From assembly GCA_017307755.1 (NCBI GenBank), contig JAFKGQ010000016.1, positions 62,001 to 126,000 on the forward strand: 64,000 nt of DNA. Reading direction: 5' to 3'. Under the pieces are notes generated by a model, which saw only the letters and a program-made list of their open reading frames with translations, was not told the DNA's origin and ran no database searches. The translations under genes were made by a program, and so were the position numbers. This stretch comes from Chitinophagaceae bacterium (GTDB lineage: Bacteria > Bacteroidota > Bacteroidia > Chitinophagales > Chitinophagaceae). Below are positions 26,338-32,856 of the stretch, piece after piece (positions within the stretch are counted from its first letter, which is position 1; every line of letters begins with the position of its first letter).

Positions 26338-27480
26338 ATGACTATTTCCACCCCGGCTCATACGTCATGGATCGATAGGCTGCGCGCATTTATTACCCTG
26401 CTGGTGATCGCCCACCATTCGGCACTGGCCTACTTCGGACCGGCAATTTTCAATAAGGACGCTTATATATTATCCACTCATCCTGTAGTCGACAAACATC
26501 GGTGGCTGGCGCTAGACGGTTTTATAGGTTTTAATGATACCTTCTTTATGCCGCTGATGTTCCTGATCAGCGGTCTTTTTACATTGCCGTCATTGCGCAG
26601 AAAAGGTAGGGCTCTGTTTATCCGGGATCGTTTTCGCAGGCTGTTCGTCCCTTTTCTTGTTGCCGTCACCCTGTTCATGTGGATCGCTTATTATCCGGCC
26701 TGGCTTTTAGCCGGAAAACCACCGGGCATACGAGATTATCTCATCGACTTTTTTACAGTGGAAGCCTGGCCGGTGGGACCACCCTGGTTTATCTGGGTGC
26801 TCTTTCTGTTCAATATCATTACTGCTTTGCTGTACAGCCCCCTGCTGTCCCTGCTGACCTTTGCGGCCGGACACATACGCAAAAGACCGTTTACGGCTGT
26901 CCTATCCCTTTTTGTTCTTTCCATGCTGTTATACGTCCCGGCCGCCCTGGTTCTTGGAAGCTATACCTGGACGGGCGTTGGCCCTTTCGATTTTCAAAAA
27001 AGCAGACTGCTCCTGTATTTCGGTTACTTCCTCCTGGGAGCGACAATTGGCATCACAGATTTTGATAAGGGATTATTTTCGGCTGATAGTCTGTTTGTGC
27101 GGAGATGGCCCCTTTGGATCACGGCAAGCCTGGCAGCCTATCTGCTACAGCTTAGGGCAGTGGGCGTATATCAGTACAATATTGCTTTTGCCACGACAAT
27201 GGCCACCGCCAGTATCGCTGCCCTCACGACGTTCAAAGCCCTGACCGTGGGCACGAGCCGCATCTGGCAATCATTGTCCGGAAATGCCTACGGCATGTAC
27301 CTGGTCCATTATGTTTTTGTCGTCTGGCTTCAATACGGGCTGCTACCCTTCGACTGGTCTGCCGGGATAAAATTCATGCTTGTTTTTATCTTATCGACGC
27401 TGGCAAGCTGGGTGACTGCCGGTATGTTCCGGGCTATCGGAGGACCAAAAACAAAGGTCCCCGCCAGAGCGGGGACCTAA
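26338..27480 (+). CDS. Acyltransferase-3 family membrane protein (OpgC/MdoC-like)
   Basis: The 380-residue protein has about ten membrane segments. It starts with the acyltransferase-3 motif WIDRLRAFITLLVIAHHSAL, followed by a cytoplasmic basic loop (RKGRALFIRDRFRRLFVPFL) and SGNAYGMYLVHYVFVVW near the C-terminus. Family members transfer acyl or succinyl groups to surface or periplasmic glycans. The exact acceptor is unknown. It lies 39 nt after the MutS-like gene. Its last codons encode the palindrome that serves as the terminator of the opposing gene. Confidence 0.85.
   Translation: MTISTPAHTSWIDRLRAFITLLVIAHHSALAYFGPAIFNKDAYILSTHPVVDKHRWLALDGFIGFNDTFFMPLMFLISGLFTLPSLRRKGRALFIRDRFRRLFVPFLVAVTLFMWIAYYPAWLLAGKPPGIRDYLIDFFTVEAWPVGPPWFIWVLFLFNIITALLYSPLLSLLTFAAGHIRKRPFTAVLSLFVLSMLLYVPAALVLGSYTWTGVGPFDFQKSRLLLYFGYFLLGATIGITDFDKGLFSADSLFVRRWPLWITASLAAYLLQLRAVGVYQYNIAFATTMATASIAALTTFKALTVGTSRIWQSLSGNAYGMYLVHYVFVVWLQYGLLPFDWSAGIKFMLVFILSTLASWVTAGMFRAIGGPKTKVPARAGT
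27444..27478 (-). terminator. Strong Rho-independent terminator for the 71-aa gene
   Basis: A perfect 10-bp stem, AGGTCCCCGC (27455-27464) with GCGGGGACCT (27469-27478), encloses a 4-nt loop. On the minus strand it is followed by TTGTTTTTGG. It overlaps the last codons of the convergent acyltransferase gene. It is GC-rich with a good U-tract only on the minus strand, so it ends the transcript of the gene at 27562-27777. Confidence 0.85.
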
Positions 27481-27561
27481 CTTAAAACTAACTGCTAAAC
27501 AGAGCAAACAAAGCCTTAACCACTATTTTTAATATGTCCGGAAAAAATAACTTCCGGTTCG

Positions 27562-27777
27562 TTAATAGCTGATCCCTGTGACAATGGTCCCCTTTTGACG
27601 GGGCTTGCCGGCATAACGGCCATGCTTACGGATATTCCACATATCCACTAATCCAAAAGAAGATTTGTTCTCCTTTTCAAAAGCGATTTCCGTCGCCACG
27701 GTTTCTTTTACCTCGTTTACCAATTTAAGGATAGAAGGTTCCATTTGGACAATACTGTCCCTTACATCACTTTTCAT
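27562..27777 (-). CDS. Small basic protein of unknown function (71 aa)
   Basis: This 71-residue soluble protein has an acidic helical first half (IVQMEPSILKLVNEVKETVA, residues about 9-28), then VDMWNIRKHGR and a basic, Gly-rich tail (GKPRQKGTIVTGISY). It has no signal peptide, no double-glycine leader and no nearby maturation enzymes, so a RiPP precursor is not supported. The gene has its own perfect promoter, a structured 5' leader of about 125 nt and a strong terminator. This makes it a real, probably well-expressed unit. I do not recognise the family beyond similar short proteins with a MWNI motif that I recall in Bacteroidota. Confidence 0.65.
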   Translation of the reverse strand: MKSDVRDSIVQMEPSILKLVNEVKETVATEIAFEKENKSSFGLVDMWNIRKHGRYAGKPRQKGTIVTGISY

Positions 27778-27811
27778 AACGTATACTATTTAATTATTCA
27801 CGAATATTGAT

Positions 27812-27901
27812 CCGGGCAAGGAGGGAGAACACTGAAGAATCGTATCTAAGAAAGTGTCAAATTAAACCCTGAGATGGCAAGTTGTATAGACCGTTGCCCG
27901 G
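27812..27901 (-). promoter_or_regulatory. Structured 5' leader closed by CCGGGCAA/TTGCCCGG
   Basis: The predicted transcript of the 71-aa gene starts near 27904. Its first bases, CCGGGCAA (minus strand 27901-27894), can pair perfectly with TTGCCCGG (27819-27812), which lies about 35 nt before the start codon. This closes a loop of 74 nt. It may be a leader that controls stability or translation; no known riboswitch is recognised. Confidence 0.4.
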
Positions 27902-27910
27902 TTTGCGCTG

Positions 27911-27942
27911 CAAATATACGAACAATTACGTTAGGGTGCAAA
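27911..27942 (-). promoter_or_regulatory. Perfect Bacteroidota-type promoter
   Basis: On the minus strand TTTG (27942-27939), exactly 20 nt, then TATATTTG (27918-27911) match the Bacteroidota primary sigma consensus at every position. Transcription would start near 27904 and run into the 71-aa gene at 27777. Confidence 0.75.
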
Positions 27943-27996
27943 CGATGTGAAAGGAATTTAACAAGCGGTGTTTTTATACGTCTGATATACAGTTAA

Positions 27997-28731
27997 TTAT
28001 AATAATCCTAATTTTACCCTTACTTTCTCCTTATACGTATCCCCTATGGGCAGATATTCCTTCCCGATCACCACCCTGCCCCTCTCCAGATAGTCGATCT
28101 TATCTCTGTTGACAATATAGCTCTTATGGATACGGAGAAACCGGCTTTCCGGCAATATCTCCTCCATATGCCGCATGCTTTCCAATGAAAGGATCTTCCC
28201 CGCACCTGTATGGATAGCAATATAATCTCTCAACGCCTCGATGTAATTGATATCCGACAGATCCACCCGCTGAATACGATATTCCGTCTTGATAAATATA
28301 TGATCCTGCCGTGCCTGCGCGGGTACTTCTGCGGAATTATCAATCAGTGGGGCCGTCGACGGCCGTATACGGTCCTTTGCTTTTTCAACCGAAATGATAA
28401 ACCTGTCCAGGGTAACAGGCTTTAACAGATAATCCACCACATCATGCTCATACCCTTCCATTGCATACTGGGCATATGCCGTGGTAAGGATGACCTTGCA
28501 TTTCTTCCGGATGATCTTCATGAATTGGATACCCGTCAACTCCGGCATCTGTATATCCAGGAACAACAAGTCCGCCTTGTCTTCCTGCACAGCCTGCAGC
28601 GCTTCCAGCACATGGGTGGTCCGAAGCACCGTCTGCAATCCCGGTGTCTTCGACACATAGTCCGCCAGCAGGGCTACCGCCAGCGGCTCATCGTCCACAA
28701 TGATACATCTTATGGGTGCGGTGTCAGTCAT
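27997..28731 (-). CDS. LytTR-family response regulator
   Basis: The 244-residue protein has a receiver domain (CIIVDDEPLAVALLADYV; phospho-acceptor Asp in LFLDIQMPELTG near residue 58; conserved Thr/Lys in ILTTAYAQYAMEGYEHDVVD and YLLKPVTLDRF) and a C-terminal LytTR DNA-binding domain (about 145-244; FIKTEYRIQRVDLSDINYIE, SRFLRIHKSYIVNRDKIDYL). Its start overlaps the kinase gene by 8 nt, so the two form a translationally coupled two-component pair. Target genes are unknown; the divergent M23 peptidase is an obvious candidate. Confidence 0.95.
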   Translation of the reverse strand: MTDTAPIRCIIVDDEPLAVALLADYVSKTPGLQTVLRTTHVLEALQAVQEDKADLLFLDIQMPELTGIQFMKIIRKKCKVILTTAYAQYAMEGYEHDVVDYLLKPVTLDRFIISVEKAKDRIRPSTAPLIDNSAEVPAQARQDHIFIKTEYRIQRVDLSDINYIEALRDYIAIHTGAGKILSLESMRHMEEILPESRFLRIHKSYIVNRDKIDYLERGRVVIGKEYLPIGDTYKEKVRVKLGLL

Positions 28732-29725
28732 GTTTCAGTTCAAGATCAATAGAAAAATTTAGGGGGCCGTCCTCGATTAAAAATACATGTTTGCCGGGGT
28801 ATAAAAGTGACAATCTTCTTTTTACATTTTCCAGCCCGATACCGCCGCCAGGGTCCTTTTGGTGCAGTCCCTTCCGGTTGATGCAATAAAAATGTGTCTT
28901 CTGTGCGCTGCTTTGAAGATAAATGGATAATCCCCCCTTCTCCAGATCACCATGCTTGAAAGCATTCTCTACAAAAGGGATCAGCAGCAAAGGAGGTATG
29001 ACAACCCCATCCATCTTCCCTTCCGTCTTTATCTCCACATCCACCGGATGATCAAACCGCAGCTGTTGCAACGCAATGTATTTTTGAATATAATCCATTT
29101 CTGTTGCCAGGGGCACTTTTTCCGCCGCGTCGTATAGCATATACCGCAAAAGATCCGATAGTCCTGCAATGGCCGTCAACGCCTGTCCCGACCCGTGATA
29201 CACCAGTGAATAGATATTATTCAGGCTGTTAAAAAGAAAATGAGGGTTGATCTGGCTGCGGAGAAAAGATAATTCAGACCGTCTGTTCTGTATCTCCAGG
29301 TCTTTCTGTTGCAGCTCTTTATAACGGGACCATCGAATAAAATAAAAGATCACGCCAAACACCAGCGAAATGAGCGTGTAAAACAAATGGTTTAGAAAAA
29401 AAGTACGCAGCCGGACGCCCCTGCCTACCCCACTCCGCTCAATCCAATAACGCAGCAAAAAGATCACCGGCAGGCTGAGCAGCAGCAAACCTATCTGCGC
29501 CACCTGTTTTTGAGGCCACCATCGCCATAGCGCCTGGTAAGGAATAAAGGCAAACAAAAAGTAAAAACCTATATCCCATATTCTTGTCAGCCATCCCCGT
29601 CCATTTGCCGGCGCCCAGTCGAACCCGGGATTGCCATGCACCAGGTTGGGCATGTCATACACAATATGGATCAGGTAATAAAAGGCTACGAAACAACCCA
29701 ATAACAACAGCCGCCTTTTTTCCAT
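28724..29725 (-). CDS. LytS-like sensor histidine kinase
   Basis: The 333-residue protein has four predicted membrane helices (residues about 5-130; LLLLGCFVAFYYLIHIVY, FYFLFAFIPYQALW), a linker coiled coil and the His_kinase domain with LSFLRSQINPHFLFNSLNNI (phospho-acceptor His) and the ATP-binding motif VIPPLLLIPFVENAFKHGDL. The frame is open back to 29908, but ATG 29725 is chosen: it gives the normal N-terminus (MEKRRLLLLG) and lies 4 nt after a perfect promoter. It pairs with the response regulator through an 8-nt overlap. Confidence 0.93.
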   Translation of the reverse strand: MEKRRLLLLGCFVAFYYLIHIVYDMPNLVHGNPGFDWAPANGRGWLTRIWDIGFYFLFAFIPYQALWRWWPQKQVAQIGLLLLSLPVIFLLRYWIERSGVGRGVRLRTFFLNHLFYTLISLVFGVIFYFIRWSRYKELQQKDLEIQNRRSELSFLRSQINPHFLFNSLNNIYSLVYHGSGQALTAIAGLSDLLRYMLYDAAEKVPLATEMDYIQKYIALQQLRFDHPVDVEIKTEGKMDGVVIPPLLLIPFVENAFKHGDLEKGGLSIYLQSSAQKTHFYCINRKGLHQKDPGGGIGLENVKRRLSLLYPGKHVFLIEDGPLNFSIDLELKHD

Positions 29726-29729
29726 GCTC

Positions 29730-29760
29730 CAAATGTACCGTTTGCCCGGCGGATGAACAA
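29730..29760 (-). promoter_or_regulatory. Promoter ending 4 nt before the kinase start codon
   Basis: On the minus strand TTG (29760-29758), 20 nt, then TACATTTG (29737-29730) match the Bacteroidota consensus. The ATG at 29725 follows after 4 nt, so the transcript would start at or next to the start codon and be leaderless. Confidence 0.6.
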
Positions 29761-29934
29761 TTCCGCTCCGCCGGCAGACAGCCCGGAGGGCGGCTTTTGT
29801 CTGCCAACCCTGATTTTTTATCTGCAAACGCTTACTGTCATCCGGGAAGGGATTTGCAGAGGAACCTTTTGTGTTGGCAGATCGGAGTTTAAGCGGTGGA
29901 GCCTGCACTTTTACTTTGACAGCAAATCTACTGT

Positions 29935-31689
29935 ATGACCCGTATTGTATTCATCCTCCTGATCCTGACCGCCTGCATCCTGCTGTACCTGCATTCAGGG
30001 TCTTCACACGGATATTTCAGAGCGCCCCTGGACAAACGCCTCCAGCTGGCCGCCAATTTTGGCGAGCTGCGGGAAGGACATTTTCATATGGGACTGGATA
30101 TCCGCACAGGCGGCCGGGAGGGAATGCCTGTCTATGCGGCGGCGGATGGGTACATCAGCCATCTGTCCATCCGAGAATATGGGCTTGGCAAAGCTTTGTT
30201 TATTACCCATCCCAATGGTCTTATTACCGTCTACGGCCATTTACAGCGCTTCACCGACACGCTGGAATCTCTGGCACGGCACGGACAATATACGATGCAG
30301 TCCTGGCAACAGGAGCTGGAGCTGCCGCCGGGCTCTTCTCCTGTGAAAAAAGGGATGCTCATCGCCTACAGCGGTAATACCGGCGCTTCTCAGGCGCCCC
30401 ATCTCCATTTTGAAGTGCGTGACGCAACCACAGACGTCAATATCAACCCGCAGCTGGAAGGGTTCAGCGTAGAAGATAACACACCTCCTGTCATAAATGG
30501 GCTATATTGGTACGACAGGCGTTACAGCACCTATATGACAAAGGCCCGGAAAATAGCGATTGCCGCCCGGGAAGGTCAATATCATACAGTGCAACCCATC
30601 AAAATCATTCGCGTCCATAGCCCCCTGATAAGCCTGGGCATCGCTGCGACAGATAAAAGTTCTTCCACATCACGCGTGTCCGGTATTTTCGGAGCCTCCC
30701 TTTGGCTTGATGACTCCCTGCTTTTTGTTTTTGATCTCCGGAGGCTTTCATCTTTGGATACCCGCTATATCGATGCCTGTATCGATTACGCCAAATGGGT
30801 CCGCTCGGGAATGTATGTACAGCATCTCTCTCTACTTCCGGGTAATCATGCATCTATCTTTACGCCCGGCAGGAATGGACTTATACATCTGCGAGATACG
30901 CAGATACATGTCGTACGCATTCGCGTCATAGATGTACAAAACAACCAGACGGAGCTGACAACTCGTATCCAATACGCACCTACCCCACCCGATCAGGGTT
31001 ATGAACCTGTCCTGTTCCGTACCACGGCCTTTAGTTCCGGCGGTAGCTTCTCGTCCGGCACCGTCGCTTGTCTGCCTGGTAAGGAGTCTATCATCAGAGG
31101 TGCTTCTTTTACAGCGCGTTTTGGTCCCGAAGCCTTCTATGACCGGCTGCCGTTTCATTGGCAGGAATTACCGGATACGGATACACGCAGAGCATCCTCA
31201 TTGATCTATCTGCATGACCCTACCGTACCGGTACATGATGGCTTTCCCGTCCAGGTGAAGACTACTTTATCAAAGGACAATCCTTTACGCGCCCGGACGG
31301 TGCTGCAGCTGATCAGCGGGGATAGTCAGTACATCATAAAAGGCAACTGGCAGGGGGATTGGATGCGCGGTTTTCTTCGCCGGCTGGGTATCCTGCGTCT
31401 GGTCATCGACACGGTATCTCCCGCGTTAACACCCTATCAATGGGAAGAAGGGCAGCATTTTAGTCAAAGTACGGCTGGTATCAGCGTACAATGTAAGGAT
31501 GATCTGGGGCCTGTCGCAGACTTCCGGGGCGAGATCGACGGGCATTGGGTCCCTTTTACGAAAAAGGGAAGCATGTATACGTATACGTTTGATGCCGGCT
31601 GTCTACCGGGGAAACATAAACTGGTCATCGCGGCGACAGATGTGGCGGGGAATACAGTGCGGAGAGAGATGAGATTTGTAACAGAGTGA
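29935..31689 (+). CDS. M23-family metallopeptidase (LytM domain), membrane-anchored or secreted
   Basis: The 584-residue protein has an N-terminal hydrophobic segment (IVFILLILTACILLYL), which contains a Cys but not a convincing lipobox. The LytM/M23 domain spans about residues 28-180, with zinc ligands in GHFHMGLDIRTGG (His and Asp) and HLHFEVRD. An unassigned beta-rich C-terminal region follows, including SPALTPYQWEEGQ and HKLVIAATDVAGNTVRR, which looks Ig-like. It probably cuts peptidoglycan cross-bridges in the periplasm. The gene is divergent from the LytS/LytTR pair across 209 bp. Confidence 0.9.
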   Translation: MTRIVFILLILTACILLYLHSGSSHGYFRAPLDKRLQLAANFGELREGHFHMGLDIRTGGREGMPVYAAADGYISHLSIREYGLGKALFITHPNGLITVYGHLQRFTDTLESLARHGQYTMQSWQQELELPPGSSPVKKGMLIAYSGNTGASQAPHLHFEVRDATTDVNINPQLEGFSVEDNTPPVINGLYWYDRRYSTYMTKARKIAIAAREGQYHTVQPIKIIRVHSPLISLGIAATDKSSSTSRVSGIFGASLWLDDSLLFVFDLRRLSSLDTRYIDACIDYAKWVRSGMYVQHLSLLPGNHASIFTPGRNGLIHLRDTQIHVVRIRVIDVQNNQTELTTRIQYAPTPPDQGYEPVLFRTTAFSSGGSFSSGTVACLPGKESIIRGASFTARFGPEAFYDRLPFHWQELPDTDTRRASSLIYLHDPTVPVHDGFPVQVKTTLSKDNPLRARTVLQLISGDSQYIIKGNWQGDWMRGFLRRLGILRLVIDTVSPALTPYQWEEGQHFSQSTAGISVQCKDDLGPVADFRGEIDGHWVPFTKKGSMYTYTFDAGCLPGKHKLVIAATDVAGNTVRREMRFVTE

Positions 31690-31799
31690 TCCTTCTTATT
31701 TTTTAAAATTTTTGTTGTTATTAATTTCTAGTTTTATGCACAAATTAAACTAGTTTAACCTCACGTGTCCAAAAAATTTTCAAAATGAGCATCTAATCA

Positions 31800-31807
31800 T
31801 ATCTTTA
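31800..31807 (+). promoter_or_regulatory. Possible -7 box before the tandem RNA
   Basis: TATCTTTA matches TAnnTTTG except for the last base, and a TTTT lies 19 nt upstream (31777-31780). It would start transcription at about 31812, exactly the first paired base of RNA copy 1. The match to consensus is imperfect. Confidence 0.35.
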
Positions 31808-31810
31808 TAT

Positions 31811-31873
31811 TGCGGTTGAGAAGGCGCCCTTTTGCTGCCACGAGGATTCGAATTCTCCTCGACTGCCTTTTTA
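31811..31873 (+). ncRNA. Structured RNA unit, copy 1, upstream of the DUF3800 gene
   Basis: The unit folds as a three-way junction. P1 is GCGGTTGAG (31812-31820) with CTCGACTGC (31858-31866), 9 bp including two G-T pairs. P2 is weak, GGCG (31823-31826) with TGCC (31836-31839). P3 is GAGGAT-TCGA-ATTCTC (31842-31857), 6 bp with a tetraloop. TTTTT follows P1 directly. The unit is repeated 64 nt further on with compensating base changes, strong evidence that the RNA structure is selected. It resembles in context the DUF3800 RNA motifs known from comparative genomics. Confidence 0.7.
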
Positions 31874-31874
31874 C

Positions 31875-31937
31875 TGCGGTCGGGAGGGCTGTCTCTTGCA
31901 GGCCGTGAGGACAATAGTTCTCCCCGACTGCCTTTTT
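31875..31937 (+). ncRNA. Structured RNA unit, copy 2, upstream of the DUF3800 gene
   Basis: Copy 2 has P1 GCGGTCGGG (31876-31884) with CCCGACTGC (31923-31931). A P2 is made by GGCTG (31887-31891) with CAG-G-CC (31899-31904, one bulge). P3 is GAGGAC-AATA-GTTCTC (31907-31922), and CTTTTT follows. Relative to copy 1, the T-G pair of P1 becomes C-G, an A-T pair becomes G-C, and in P3 a T-A pair becomes C-G. The start codon of the DUF3800 gene lies 41 nt after the T-tract. Confidence 0.7.
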
Positions 31938-31978
31938 ATTTGTCACAGAATTTTTTCTTTCTCTTTAGTATTTAGGTT

Positions 31979-32668
31979 ATGAATCTTTTATATGTCGATG
32001 AATCGGGTTCAGGGCCCGATCCAAGGCAGAGCTTTTTTGTTTTGGCAGGTGTTTCTGTTTTTGAAAAACAATGCTTCTGGATCGACGAAAAACTCAATGA
32101 AATTGCCGCACGATTTAATCCAAATAACCCGAAATCTGTGGAGTTGCACGGCAACCCTATGCTAATAGGGAAAAAATCCTGGAGACGACTTCCGCCGGAA
32201 GACAGGATAGATGCTATACAGGATAGCCTAAAAGTAATTGCGGACTCCTCCCTCCCGACAATTTTCGCTTGTGTAATCAGAAAGGCTAAAATCTTTCCTC
32301 AAGACCCTGTTGAAATAGCCTTTGAGCAATTGGCAAGCAGGTTTGATTACTATCTTAAGCGATTACACAAACATGGCAACAGCCAAAAAGGGATTATGAT
32401 CTTTGATAAATCATCTTACGAAACTATCATTCAAAAACAGGCAAATGATTTTCGAATAAATGGCCATACCTGGGAGGTGATCAGAAACCTGGCAGAAGTC
32501 CCCTTATTCCTCGATTCAAAAGCATCCAGGCTAACGCAACTGGCCGACCTAGTGGCCTACTCAATTTACAGACATTACGAACATCACGACAGTCAGTTCT
32601 ATTCCACCATTGCACATAAATTCGATCGAGAAGGCGACCATTTATATGGCCTTTATGAGATAATTTAA
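31979..32668 (+). CDS. DUF3800-domain protein
   Basis: The 229-residue protein has the DUF3800 hallmarks: N-terminal LLYVDESGSGPDP, a central GIMIFDKSSYETII (about residues 138-151) and the C-terminal RLTQLADLVAYSIYRHYEHH (about 180-199). The spaced acidic residues suggest an RNase H-like metal-dependent nuclease fold; this is inference and no activity is established to my knowledge. The gene and its flanks are visibly more A+T rich than the neighbours, which suggests horizontal acquisition. Two tandem structured RNA units lie immediately upstream, so RNA and protein probably act together or the RNA controls the gene. Confidence 0.88.
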   Translation: MNLLYVDESGSGPDPRQSFFVLAGVSVFEKQCFWIDEKLNEIAARFNPNNPKSVELHGNPMLIGKKSWRRLPPEDRIDAIQDSLKVIADSSLPTIFACVIRKAKIFPQDPVEIAFEQLASRFDYYLKRLHKHGNSQKGIMIFDKSSYETIIQKQANDFRINGHTWEVIRNLAEVPLFLDSKASRLTQLADLVAYSIYRHYEHHDSQFYSTIAHKFDREGDHLYGLYEII

Positions 32669-32786
32669 TTAATTCCGCTTTGCTCAACCAATAAGATGAT
32701 ATTCGAGCCAGTTAAATTCAGAGCATATCTAGCAATTTGATCTTCAACCGTTACGGTAGCGGCCCCTTGTCCGTGACCACTTCATA

Positions 32787-32826
32787 ATAAAAAACCGCAG
32801 CATTATGCCGCGGCTTTTCATTACAA
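32787..32826 (-). terminator. dnaK terminator (also usable by the DUF3800 gene)
   Basis: CCGCAGC (32795-32801) pairs with GCCGCGG (32807-32813) over 7 bp with one G-T pair and a 5-nt loop. On the minus strand it is followed by six T, 44 nt after the dnaK stop. On the plus strand CTTTT follows, so it may act in both directions. Confidence 0.75.
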
Positions 32827-32856
32827 GGATAATCTTTTTTAAATTCAATTTATCAC

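Noticed and set aside
27562..27777. RiPP or bacteriocin precursor
   Set aside because: There is no double-glycine or other leader motif and no modification, protease or export gene nearby.
31745..31758. Palindrome TTAAACTAGTTTAA ahead of the tandem RNA
   Set aside because: It is an exact 14-nt palindrome but A+T rich in an A+T-rich gap and without a partner site; too weak to call an operator.
31811..31937. CRISPR-like array
   Set aside because: There are only two units, adjacent without spacers, and the similarity includes compensating stem changes; this is a duplicated structured RNA.
32669..32786. A minus-strand frame of about 38 codons without stops (reads ...TVTVEDQIARYALNLTGS...) between the DUF3800 gene and dnaK
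   Set aside because: It has no start codon in frame after the preceding TGA, no recognisable family, and a run this short is expected by chance. A gene remnant remains possible.
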